DNA from: JAAXXJ01 sp964412455
GTDB lineage: Bacteria > Nitrospirota > UBA9217
DNA: 15,975 bases
Assembly: GCA_964412455.1 (NCBI GenBank)
Contig: CAYPOT010000084.1
Location: 1 to 15,975, forward strand
Reading direction: 5' to 3'
The notes beneath the pieces are model-generated. The model saw only the letters and a program-made list of their open reading frames with translations, did no database searches and was not told the DNA's origin. This document shows, piece after piece, positions 7,365 through 14,696 of the stretch. Numbering within the stretch: position 1 is the stretch's first letter; every line of letters starts with the position of its first letter. The position numbers and the translations under genes were made by a program.

Positions 7365-7535
7365 CTAACCCGGACAAGCCGGGACAAAAACTTGGCCACA
7401 AAGACACGAAGAGACGTCAGGGGGTTTTTGTCGTTTGATGAACTCAATAATTTTCATGAAGTTCTTTGTGTCTTAGTGCCTTCGTGGCGATGCATTTTTT
7501 GCCATTTTACGTGGATTTTTATTCTTTAGTAACGA
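7365..7535. repeat. Tandem intergenic repeat unit B with internal inverted repeat
   Basis: This second copy starts with the identical CTAACCCGGACAAGCCGG. Its arms are GGCCACAAAGACACGAAG (7394-7411) and CTTTGTGTCTTAGTGCC followed by TTCGTGGC (7464-7488). The tail (TTTTTTGCCATTTTACG...) corresponds to the tail of unit A. The pair fills the 370-base gap before the kinase gene, whose leader it must form. Confidence 0.75.
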
Positions 7536-7545
7536 CAGGTTCAGC

Positions 7546-10500
7546 ATGAACAAAAAAGCCAAAACACCGCGCGCTCCGGCGCGTAAATCGCCGTCCACAA
7601 AGCCCCGACCGATGACCGGGGGGGCGGCTGACGCGGCCATTCCCCTCTTCGACGAAAGCTACCGCATCCTCTTCGACACCATGTCCCAGGGCGTCATCTT
7701 CCGGGACCATGAGGGAAGGATCCTGTCGGCGAACCCTGCCGCCGGGCGCATCTTCGGCAGGGAGCTCGCGGACCTGATCGGCAAGACAAGCGCCGAGGTG
7801 CACGGAAATGCCCTTCGGGAGGACGGCTCCCGGATTTCCGCGGGATCGTTCCCGGCAGATATTGCCCTTCAGACCGGAAGACCCCTGACCGGCTTCGTCA
7901 TGGCCACGCTGAATCCTTTGGACGGCGAGCACCGCTGGATCAGCGTCGATGCCATGCCCATCTTCCGCCCCGGCGAACAGCGGCCCTGTCTTGTCTATAT
8001 TCTTTTCGAGGATATCACCGAACGCAGACGCATGGCCCGGGAGCTCCAAAAGTCCCACGACAACCTGGAGCAGGAAGTGCGTGAGCAGACGAGGGAGCTT
8101 GTCGATACCAATGAGGATCTCTCCATCCAGATAGGGGTCCGGAAAAGAGCCGAAGCGGCCCTGCGGGAAAGCGAGGAAACCTTCAAGCGGCTGGCCGAGA
8201 ACGCCGAGGACCTCATTTACCTCTACCGGCTCAAGCCGGAGCGGAAGTTCGAATATGTGAGCCCCTCGGTGACGACATTGACCGGATACACTCCCGACGA
8301 GTACTACGCCAACCCGGACCTCGTCCTCCAGATCGTCCACACGGATGACCGAAGCAAGCTCGCGGACGTCGTTGCGGGCAGGGTCGATCCCCGGCAGCCG
8401 CTCACGCTGCGCTGGGTCCGGAAGGACGGCAGGACCATCTGGTCCGAACAGAGGAACATTCCCATTACCGATGCGTCCGGACGGGTCGTCGCTCTCCAGG
8501 GGATCGCCCGCGACATCACCGACCGCGTCATGATCGAGGAAAAGCTGCGCGAGAACGAAAAATTCCTCCAGACCATCATCGAAACCGAGCCTGCGTGCGT
8601 CAAGATGCTTGCCAGGGATGGTTCGCTCCTCATGATGAACCGGGCCGGACTGGAAATGATCCAGGCGGAATCGTTCGACCAGGTCCGGGGCAAATCGATA
8701 TGCGGCATGGTCGCCCCTGATCACCGGCTGGGGTTTGCCGACCTCACGGACAGTGTTTTCGCCGGCAAAAGCGGAAGCTTCGCCTTCAAGGCGATAGGCC
8801 TCAAGGGCCGTCCGATCTGGCTGGAGACCCATGCTGTTCCGCTCCGAGGCGAGGACAACGCGATCATCGCGGCCCTCGGCATCACCCGGGACATCACCGA
8901 GCATGTCCGGACCGAACAAAAGCTGCGGGAGAATGAGAAGTTCCTCCAGACCATCATCGACACCGAGCCGGAGTGCGTGAAGATGCTCGGCGACGACGGC
9001 ACCCTTCTGATGATGAACCGCGCCGGTCTCGAGATGCTCCAGGTGGATTCCCTGGACCAGGTGAAGGGCAAAGTGGCTATCCCGCTTGTTGCGGCCGAGC
9101 ACCGCGAAGCATTCGCGGCCCTGCTGAAGAACGTGTTTCGGGGCAAAAGCGAAATGCTTATTTTCGAGATGATCGGCCTCAAGGGTCGGCGACTCTGGAT
9201 GGATACGCACATGGTCCCGCTCAGGGATGAAAAGAACAAGATTATCGCCGCGCTCGGCATCACGCGGGACATCACTGAACGGAAGCGGTCTGAAGACGCT
9301 CTCCAGAAGAGCGAGCGGCGCTATAAACAACTCGTTGAATCGGTCACCAACTACATCTACACCGTGACCGTGGAGCAGGGCAGGGCCGTGTCCACCGCTC
9401 ATGGCCCCGGATGCGTCGCCGTAACGGGATATACCTCGGCCGAATACGCGGCGGACCCGGTCCTGTGGTATCGTATGATCCACGATGGGGACAAACAGCT
9501 TGTCCTGAAACAGGCAGAGGACCTGCTCGCGGGCAAGCACCCGGGACCGGTCGATCACCGGGTGCGCCACAAGAACGGTGCCTTTGTCTGGGTTCGAAGC
9601 ACGGTCGTCCCGCACGCCGACGAACAGGGCCGGCTTGCGTCCTATGACGGGCTGATCACCGACATCACCGCGCAAAAACGCGCCGAGGAATTCTCCCGGA
9701 ACATCCTGGAGACCGTCGACGAGGGGTTCCTGGTCATCGACCGGGATTATACGATCCTGTCGGTCAACAAGGCGTATTCCCGCCAAGCGGGCAAAGAGCC
9801 GCAGGATATCATCGGCCGGAAGTGCTTCGAAGTGTCGCACAAGATTTCCCGCCCCTGTTTCGAGCTGGGAGAGGACTGCGCGGTGCGCCGAGCCTTCGAG
9901 ACCGAATCGCCGCACACCGTTATCCATACGCAGCACGACCCGCGGGGAATAATATTGTTCTTCGAGACCAAGGCGTTCCCGCTTCGGGACGAGGACGGCC
10001 GCGTCGTCGCTGCCATCGAGATCATCCACAATATCACCGAAAAGAAAATGCTCGAAGATCAGCTGCGTCATTCCCAAAAGATGGAGGCCGTGGGTCTGCT
10101 TGCCGGCGGGATATCCCATGACTTCAACAATATCCTGACCGCCATTGTCGGGTACGGCAATCTTCTGAAGATGAAGATCCCTGCTGACGATCCTTTGCGG
10201 CAATACATTGAACAGATCCTCGCCTCTTCGGCTCGGGCTGCAAACCTCACCCAGGGACTACTCGCCTTCAGCCGGAAACAGGTCATCAATCCCCGTCCCC
10301 TGGACATCAACGATTCGACCGGCCGGATCGCGAAGCTCCTGCACCGGGTCATCGGTGAGGACATTGAGATCCGCACCGATCTTGCTGCCGTCAAAATGGC
10401 CGTTCTCGCCGATTCCAGCCAGATGGAACAGGTCCTGATGCACCTCGCCACGAACGCCCGGGACTCCATGCCGCAGGGGGGCACGCTCACGCTGCGGACC

Positions 10501-11244
10501 GAGATCGCCGTGATCGGAGAAGATTTTCAGCGGGAACACGGGTTCGGGAATCCCGGGTCCTATGCCTGCATATCGGTCCGGGACACGGGCGCCGGCATGG
10601 ACCGAAAGACCCTCGACCACGTCTTTGAACCGTTCTTCACCACCAAGGAACCCGGCAGGGGCACCGGCCTCGGCCTGGCCATCGTCTATGGCATTATGAA
10701 GCAGAACAACGGGTACGTCCTTGTCGACAGCGAACAGGGAAAAGGATCCTGCCTCCGGCTGTACTTCCCGATCATTGCCACGGCCGCGGAGACACTGAAG
10801 GCGGACGAACCGCTTCCCCCGGAAGAAGGGCATGAGACGATCCTCATCGCCGAGGACGACGCCACGATCCGGCAGCTCACCCGGACCATGCTCAACGAGT
10901 TCGGCTACATTGTCATCGAGGCCGCGGACGGAGCGGACGCGGTCAATAAGTTCCGGGAGCACCAGGACGCCATTAAGCTGATCATTCTCGACGTTGTCAT
11001 GCCGAAAATGAACGGCAAGGACGCCCATGATGAGATCGTGGCGATCAAGCCCGACGTGAAGACCCTCTTTTTGAGCGGATACAACGCCGATGACATCCGC
11101 ACCAAGGGCATCGCCTTGGATTCCCGCAACATCCTCTTGAAGCCGGTCTCGCCCATGGACCTTCTGCGCATGGTCAGACGGGTTTTGGACGGCGGGGACC
11201 ATGACCGGAAACCCATTGCCCGACAAGGTAATTTTTTATTCTAA
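7546..11244 (+). CDS. Multi-PAS soluble hybrid sensor histidine kinase
   Basis: The 1232-residue protein has no transmembrane segment or signal peptide, so it should sense a cytoplasmic cue. Domains in order: PAS1 (~33-160), a coiled-coil linker (~160-207), PAS2 (~208-325), PAS3 (~335-455), PAS4 (~461-580), PAS5 (~588-710), PAS6 (~714-830), HisKA with phospho-acceptor H858 in GGISHDFNNIL, HATPase_c with N box (HLATNARDSM), G1 (DTGAGMD) and FEPFFTTKEPGRGTGLGLA, then a receiver domain (~1095-1215) with EDD acidic pocket, phospho-acceptor D1149 in LIILDVVMPKMNG, and the conserved Lys in LLKPVSP. PAS3 and PAS4 are a recent tandem duplication with a 126-residue period. PAS6 carries a Cys cluster. 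There is no DNA-binding output domain, so a separate phosphotransfer or response-regulator partner is expected, and none is in the window. The ribosome binding site is weak (CAGGT, 7536-7540). The gene appears monocistronic. Confidence 0.93.
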   Translation: MNKKAKTPRAPARKSPSTKPRPMTGGAADAAIPLFDESYRILFDTMSQGVIFRDHEGRILSANPAAGRIFGRELADLIGKTSAEVHGNALREDGSRISAGSFPADIALQTGRPLTGFVMATLNPLDGEHRWISVDAMPIFRPGEQRPCLVYILFEDITERRRMARELQKSHDNLEQEVREQTRELVDTNEDLSIQIGVRKRAEAALRESEETFKRLAENAEDLIYLYRLKPERKFEYVSPSVTTLTGYTPDEYYANPDLVLQIVHTDDRSKLADVVAGRVDPRQPLTLRWVRKDGRTIWSEQRNIPITDASGRVVALQGIARDITDRVMIEEKLRENEKFLQTIIETEPACVKMLARDGSLLMMNRAGLEMIQAESFDQVRGKSICGMVAPDHRLGFADLTDSVFAGKSGSFAFKAIGLKGRPIWLETHAVPLRGEDNAIIAALGITRDITEHVRTEQKLRENEKFLQTIIDTEPECVKMLGDDGTLLMMNRAGLEMLQVDSLDQVKGKVAIPLVAAEHREAFAALLKNVFRGKSEMLIFEMIGLKGRRLWMDTHMVPLRDEKNKIIAALGITRDITERKRSEDALQKSERRYKQLVESVTNYIYTVTVEQGRAVSTAHGPGCVAVTGYTSAEYAADPVLWYRMIHDGDKQLVLKQAEDLLAGKHPGPVDHRVRHKNGAFVWVRSTVVPHADEQGRLASYDGLITDITAQKRAEEFSRNILETVDEGFLVIDRDYTILSVNKAYSRQAGKEPQDIIGRKCFEVSHKISRPCFELGEDCAVRRAFETESPHTVIHTQHDPRGIILFFETKAFPLRDEDGRVVAAIEIIHNITEKKMLEDQLRHSQKMEAVGLLAGGISHDFNNILTAIVGYGNLLKMKIPADDPLRQYIEQILASSARAANLTQGLLAFSRKQVINPRPLDINDSTGRIAKLLHRVIGEDIEIRTDLAAVKMAVLADSSQMEQVLMHLATNARDSMPQGGTLTLRTEIAVIGEDFQREHGFGNPGSYACISVRDTGAGMDRKTLDHVFEPFFTTKEPGRGTGLGLAIVYGIMKQNNGYVLVDSEQGKGSCLRLYFPIIATAAETLKADEPLPPEEGHETILIAEDDATIRQLTRTMLNEFGYIVIEAADGADAVNKFREHQDAIKLIILDVVMPKMNGKDAHDEIVAIKPDVKTLFLSGYNADDIRTKGIALDSRNILLKPVSPMDLLRMVRRVLDGGDHDRKPIARQGNFLF

Positions 11245-11440
11245 TCGCTCGCTAACCCCTTGGCAGGATGCGGGGAACGCGCTCGCTCCTTCCCTCCCAT
11301 TGAGTGCGGCTACTTTTTATTCAAGTCATTACGATTTGGCAGCCGCAGGACTTCGGCGTGAGCCCAGTCGAACGCTTTAGCCTGCGATATTACTATTTTA
11401 AAAATCTGTAAAAATTGATGGCCTCGTAAGAAGCTCCCCG
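11245..11440. other. Intergenic region after the kinase gene
   Basis: I see no gene here. A segment near 11342-11378 (GGACTTCGGCGTGAGCCCAG then TCGAACG) resembles the common GAGC(C/T)CAGTCGAA-type repeat debris of environmental genomes, but only one copy is in the window. No convincing intrinsic terminator follows the kinase stop. Confidence 0.35.
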
Positions 11441-11444
11441 TATT

Positions 11445-11532
11445 GTCATTGCGAGGAGCGGAGCGACGCGGCAATCTCGTTTTATCAGACAGATACGAAC
11501 TGCGAGATTGCTTCGCTTCGCTCGCAAAGACG
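11445..11532. repeat. GTCATTGCGAG-type hairpin repeat
   Basis: The left arm GTCATTGCGAGGAGCG...GCAATCTCG (11445-11479) and the right arm CGAGATTGCTTCGC...CTCGCAAAGAC (11503-11531) are imperfect reverse complements around a 23-base loop. This matches the very widespread GTCATTGCGAGGAGCGAAGCGA...GCAATCTC intergenic element of many bacterial phyla. Short open frames crossing it are not genes. Confidence 0.75.
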
Positions 11533-11633
11533 GCTATCGCGACTTTTTACGAACACATCAAAATTGTTTCGATATGTATACGCCCTTATCAGAAGCTGGT
11601 CTGCTTTCTCCATGTCCAAAGACTCTTTCTGAG

Positions 11634-11662
11634 TTGACACCCCTTTCCGTCCATGCTACTGT
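11634..11662 (+). promoter_or_regulatory. Putative leaderless promoter of the aminotransferase gene
   Basis: A perfect -35 TTGACA (11634-11639), a 17-base spacer and an extended -10 TGC-TACTGT (11654-11662; only 3/6 to TATAAT) end five bases before the ATG at 11668. This favours that ATG over the in-frame ATG at 11653, which would lie inside the promoter. Confidence 0.5.
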
Positions 11663-11667
11663 TGCCC

Positions 11668-12525
11668 ATGCTCGCCTATGTGAACGGCAAGTTCCTCTCG
11701 AGGGACGACGCCAGGGTATCTGTCTTTGACCACGGCTTCCTGTATGGGGACGGCGTCTATGAAACGATGCGGGCCTACGGTGGAAATATCTTCTTCCTGG
11801 GCAAACATCTCAGCCGGCTGAAACAGTCGGCCGACGCCATCTCCCTTGCACTTCCCCTCCCGCTCGACAAGATCGGCGAAGCGCTCAACGAAGCGCTCAC
11901 GGTGAACAAGCTGAACGAGGCCTATGTCCGGATCCAGATCAGCCGCGGGGACGGCGAGGTCGGCCTGGATCCGGCGCTCTGTCCGGCGCCCACCATGGTG
12001 ATCCTGACCAGGCCGTTCAAGGACTACCCCCCGGAGCTGTACGCGAACGGAGTGGCTGTCGCGATCGTCCAGACCCGAAGGAACCATCCCCTGGCCCTCG
12101 ATCCGGCCATCAAGAGCACCAATTTTCTGAACAACATCCTCGCGAAGATCGAATCCCTCAAGACCGGGGCCTATGAAGGCATCATGCTGAACTGGAAGGG
12201 TTACGTGGCCGAAGGGACCATCAGCAACATCTTCGCCATAAAGAAAGGGGTCCTCCATACTCCCGATCTGGAGACGGGGATCCTGGAGGGCATCACGCGC
12301 GACTTTGTGCTTCATCTGGCAAGAAGGGAAAAGATCCCGACGCGGGAAAGGCTGATGCGGCCGAAGGACCTTCTCAAGGCTGACGAGTGCTTCATTACCA
12401 ATACGACGGTGGAGGTCCTTCCGGTGACCACCATCGACGGCCATCTGGTCGGCAGCGGAAGACCCGGCCCGATCACCGAACGGCTCATGCAAGCATACAA
12501 GAACGAGGTCCTGCACCATGTTTGA
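11668..12525 (+). CDS. Class IV PLP aminotransferase (branched-chain aminotransferase-like)
   Basis: The 285-residue protein has the fold-type IV PLP enzyme layout. It starts AYVNGKFLSRDDARVSVFDH and continues GFLYGDGVYETMR with a conserved Arg at HLSRL. The PLP Schiff-base lysine is K149 in AIKSTNFLNNILAKIES, followed by AEGTISNIF and TGILEGITRDFVL. The FITNTTVEVLPV and GRPGPITERL region is typical of branched-chain (IlvE) and D-amino acid aminotransferases, and less so of aminodeoxychorismate lyase (PabC). The most likely reaction is transfer between 2-oxo acids and Val/Leu/Ile with glutamate, but class IV subfamilies are hard to separate by eye, so no symbol is given. No Shine-Dalgarno is present. 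The gene overlaps the next one by eight bases, so the two form an operon. Confidence 0.85.
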   Translation: MLAYVNGKFLSRDDARVSVFDHGFLYGDGVYETMRAYGGNIFFLGKHLSRLKQSADAISLALPLPLDKIGEALNEALTVNKLNEAYVRIQISRGDGEVGLDPALCPAPTMVILTRPFKDYPPELYANGVAVAIVQTRRNHPLALDPAIKSTNFLNNILAKIESLKTGAYEGIMLNWKGYVAEGTISNIFAIKKGVLHTPDLETGILEGITRDFVLHLARREKIPTRERLMRPKDLLKADECFITNTTVEVLPVTTIDGHLVGSGRPGPITERLMQAYKNEVLHHV

Positions 12526-13192
12526 AGACGCGACCCAGCTTGCGCAATTGATCGACCACACTCTGGTCCGGCCCGATGCCACGCAGGACGACCTCGCCAA
12601 AGCGTGCGAAGCCTCGAAGACCTACCGGTTCGCGGCGCTTGTCGTGAACGGCTGGCAGGTGGGCCGGGCGAAGGCGCTCCTTGCCGGTACCGGGGTGAAG
12701 ACCTGCTCCGTCGTCGGGTTCCCCCACGGCGCCTGCACCACGACGGTGAAGATCGTCGAGGCCATGGAGGCCCTGAAGAACGGCGCCGAGGAACTTGACA
12801 TCGTCGTGAACCTCGGCATGGTGAAATCCGGCAAGCTCGACCTGGTGGAGATCGACGTCAAGAACGTGATCGCCATGACCAAGGGTGTGGTGCATAAGGT
12901 CATCATCGAGAGCGGCGCCCTGACGCCGGGCGAGATCGCCGACCTGTGCCGGATCGCCGTCCGCTCGGGCACGGAATTCGTCAAGACCTCGACGGGGTAC
13001 GGCCCCCGCGGTGCCACGGAAGAGGACGTACGGGCCATCCGCGCGGCCGTCGGCTCAACGTGCCGGATCAAGGCCTCGGGCGGGATCAAGGACCTGGCGA
13101 CGCTGAAGGCCATGATAGAGGCAGGGGCGGAACGCATCGGTACGAGCGCAGGCCCGGCGATCATGGAGGAGTTCCTGAAGCAGGCAAAATGA
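12518..13192 (+). CDS. deoC: Deoxyribose-phosphate aldolase
   Basis: The 224-residue cytoplasmic class I aldolase cleaves 2-deoxyribose-5-phosphate to glyceraldehyde-3-phosphate and acetaldehyde in deoxynucleoside salvage. Visible signatures are IDHTLVRPDAT at the N-terminus, VVGFPHG, the proton-relay Asp94 in EELDIVVNLG, the Schiff-base Lys156 in EFVKTSTGYG and the second active-site Lys185 in IKASGGIKD. The length matches the short bacterial DeoC form (~220 residues). Its ATG overlaps the end of the aminotransferase gene (ATGTTTGA), with GAGG at 12507-12510 as ribosome binding site, implying translational coupling. The acetaldehyde product could in principle feed the aldehyde dehydrogenase and acyl-CoA synthetase encoded upstream. 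That link is inference only. Confidence 0.95.
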   Translation: MFEDATQLAQLIDHTLVRPDATQDDLAKACEASKTYRFAALVVNGWQVGRAKALLAGTGVKTCSVVGFPHGACTTTVKIVEAMEALKNGAEELDIVVNLGMVKSGKLDLVEIDVKNVIAMTKGVVHKVIIESGALTPGEIADLCRIAVRSGTEFVKTSTGYGPRGATEEDVRAIRAAVGSTCRIKASGGIKDLATLKAMIEAGAERIGTSAGPAIMEEFLKQAK

Positions 13193-13195
13193 CCG

Positions 13196-13214
13196 CCGCG
13201 GACAAGCCCCGCGG
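13196..13214 (+). other. GC hairpin containing the CGGACAAGCC motif
   Basis: CCGCGG (13196-13201), loop ACAAGCC, CCGCGG (13209-13214) forms a 6-bp stem directly after the aldolase stop codon. The CGGACAAGCC core is shared with the repeat edges at 4947, 7192 and 7365. No T-run follows. Confidence 0.4.
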
Positions 13215-13238
13215 ACCTACCCCCCACGTATTCACGTA

Positions 13239-13272
13239 GGCTCACTGATCATCGCTGCCAGTGAGCCATTCT
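13239..13272 (+). terminator. Possible terminator after the aldolase gene
   Basis: GGCTCACTG (13239-13247) and CAGTGAGCC (13259-13267) form a perfect 9-bp stem with an 11-base loop. ATTCTTT follows, which is only a weak T-tract. It marks the junction to the A+T-rich island. Confidence 0.45.
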
Positions 13273-13574
13273 TTCGATTCCAGCGGAACTTACCAGATAG
13301 GTCGTCAGTGTATTCGGATAAAGCCACTACACTGTTTATGTCATGGGATCATGATATATTTTCCCAGCAAGAACTACTTTCTGAAGATATAACCTGTAAG
13401 AGGCCAGCGCATGGCAAGATACCTTCTGAATTCGGTAATGTGTGAGACAATCGTTGCAATCGATACGTGACATTCAATTGAAGAGCCGTTGAACACGTAA
13501 AATCTTGACGATAATTGACTTTACTACCTTCTGCTCTTTTTGGTATGATAATCGAAGAATGATGCGGGCATACC
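13273..13574 (+). other. A+T-rich intergenic region with an extended -10 promoter
   Basis: This 300-base gap has visibly lower G+C than the upstream genes. TGGTATGAT (13541-13549) is an extended -10 element about 25 bases before the methyltransferase ATG. TTGACT at 13515-13520 is too far away (23 bases) to be its -35. I see no convincing gene or controller-protein binding box in the gap. The ribosome binding site of the next gene is poor. Confidence 0.4.
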
Positions 13575-14423
13575 ATGTCGAAAACTAAAAAATACGATAA
13601 AGTTAAAAGGGACATCCCGCTCGCAGCAGAAGAGGAAGCAGTCTACCTAGCCCGCGTTGATGGGACATTGCAGGATGTAAAATTACGTCCTAAACTAATT
13701 GATCTTTTTGCTGGTGCCGGTGGCATGAGCCTCGGATTCACTAAGTTGACCGGTCACAGCTTCGAACCTGTATGGGCGAATGATTTTAATGATTATGCAG
13801 CACAGACTTACAATGCTAACTTCGGCAATCATTGTACTGTCGGCGATATCGTTGACATCCTCGAAAATCCTCGAACAAGAATTCCCAAAGCCGACGTAGT
13901 GATCGGCGGCCCTCCATGTCAAGGTTTCAGTCTTCTCAACAAAAACCGCGAAGACGACCCCCGTAAACAGCTCTGGCGACCTTTTATGGATATTGTTGAA
14001 CGATCAGGTGCTTCCGTATTCGTAATGAAAAACGTTCCTCAGCTTCTTGATTCATTCGAACATGGTGAAATAATCGGAATTGCTGAATCGCTGGGCTTTA
14101 AACTACGCTGGGCAAAGTTATGTGCCGCTGATTACGGTGTACCGCAAGTCAGGTGGCGCGCTTTCATCGTAGGATGCAAATTCGCAGACCCTGGAGAAGT
14201 TTTCCCGCCGAAGAAAACGAACTACAATATTAACAACGGACATCGAAGAGCTTTTACTGAAGAATTCGATACTTATATCACCAATCCTTCTCCGTGGAAA
14301 ACAATACGCGATGCCATAGCCGATTTGCCGCCACCGATTGAAACGGAAATTCGAAATGTCCCGCCACCGCTTGATCTTCACTTCGGGCGCACGCCTACAT
14401 CGACGAGCATGAGATATCATTAA
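13575..14423 (+). CDS. Truncated, probably inactive C5-cytosine DNA methyltransferase
   Basis: The 282-residue product is the catalytic half of a Dcm/M.HhaI-type enzyme. Motif I is DLFAGAGGMSLGF (D43 onward), motif IV is GGPPCQGFS with nucleophile Cys115, and motif VIII is PQVRWRAF (Q191, R193, R195). Two faults are seen. Motif VI, normally ENV with a catalytic Glu, reads MKNV (Lys152, codon AAA, one base from GAA). The protein also stops at TAA 14421 right after LHFGRTPTSTSMRYH, so the target-recognition domain and motifs IX and X are missing; full-length relatives are about 350-420 residues. No later frame supplies these parts. It is therefore probably a pseudogene or a repurposed fragment. 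Codons are A+T-richer than upstream genes, which suggests transfer. The nuclease genes downstream suggest a former restriction-modification locus. Confidence 0.85.
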   Translation: MSKTKKYDKVKRDIPLAAEEEAVYLARVDGTLQDVKLRPKLIDLFAGAGGMSLGFTKLTGHSFEPVWANDFNDYAAQTYNANFGNHCTVGDIVDILENPRTRIPKADVVIGGPPCQGFSLLNKNREDDPRKQLWRPFMDIVERSGASVFVMKNVPQLLDSFEHGEIIGIAESLGFKLRWAKLCAADYGVPQVRWRAFIVGCKFADPGEVFPPKKTNYNINNGHRRAFTEEFDTYITNPSPWKTIRDAIADLPPPIETEIRNVPPPLDLHFGRTPTSTSMRYH

Positions 14424-14459
14424 GCTGTATACTGGAATAAATCTCAGGAGGTAAACGCT

Positions 14460-14696
14460 ATGTTGAAAAAATCTGCTAAATTAACGATGGTCTCCGGGGT
14501 ATCTGTCGAAATACCATTGACAATCGAAGGCAATCGAGAAGTGGCCCGGCTTCTGATAGACAACGTTCCGTACCATTTTGAGCGACTTAAGAAGGCCGAT
14601 CTGGTGGGGCACTATCGCGTTGATACTGACCCGAGTTATCAACCGCGAAGTGATTCGAACGGTTATTGCTGCATTTTATCGCCTTACTCCGAATAA
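14460..14696 (+). CDS. Small 78-residue protein of unknown function in the nuclease cassette
   Basis: A strong Shine-Dalgarno AGGAGG (14446-14451) sits eight bases before the ATG, and the stop overlaps the next start (TAATG, 14694-14698). Both features support a real, translated gene coupled to the HNH_2 nuclease gene. The product is soluble, with no signal or membrane segment. Its sequence begins MLKKSAKLTMVSGVSVEIPL and is mixed in charge, with likely short strands first and a helix around RLLIDNVPYHFERLKKADL. I do not recognise the family. It lies in the same reading frame as the truncated methyltransferase, separated by one TAA and 12 sense codons. Possible roles include a regulator or partner of the nuclease, which is speculation. 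Confidence 0.7.
   Translation: MLKKSAKLTMVSGVSVEIPLTIEGNREVARLLIDNVPYHFERLKKADLVGHYRVDTDPSYQPRSDSNGYCCILSPYSE

Noticed and set aside
7192..7535. CRISPR-like array
   Set aside because: There are only two units with a 173-base period, internal inverted arms and no short regular spacers.
11443..11729. Short plus-strand frames before the aminotransferase
   Set aside because: They run through the GTCATTGCGAG hairpin repeat and the promoter and have no ribosome binding site.
14530..14580. NREVARL in the 78-aa protein as a displaced methyltransferase motif IX
   Set aside because: The resemblance is limited to a few residues. No FPD follow-up and no motif X (GNxVPP-like) occurs, so it is probably coincidence.
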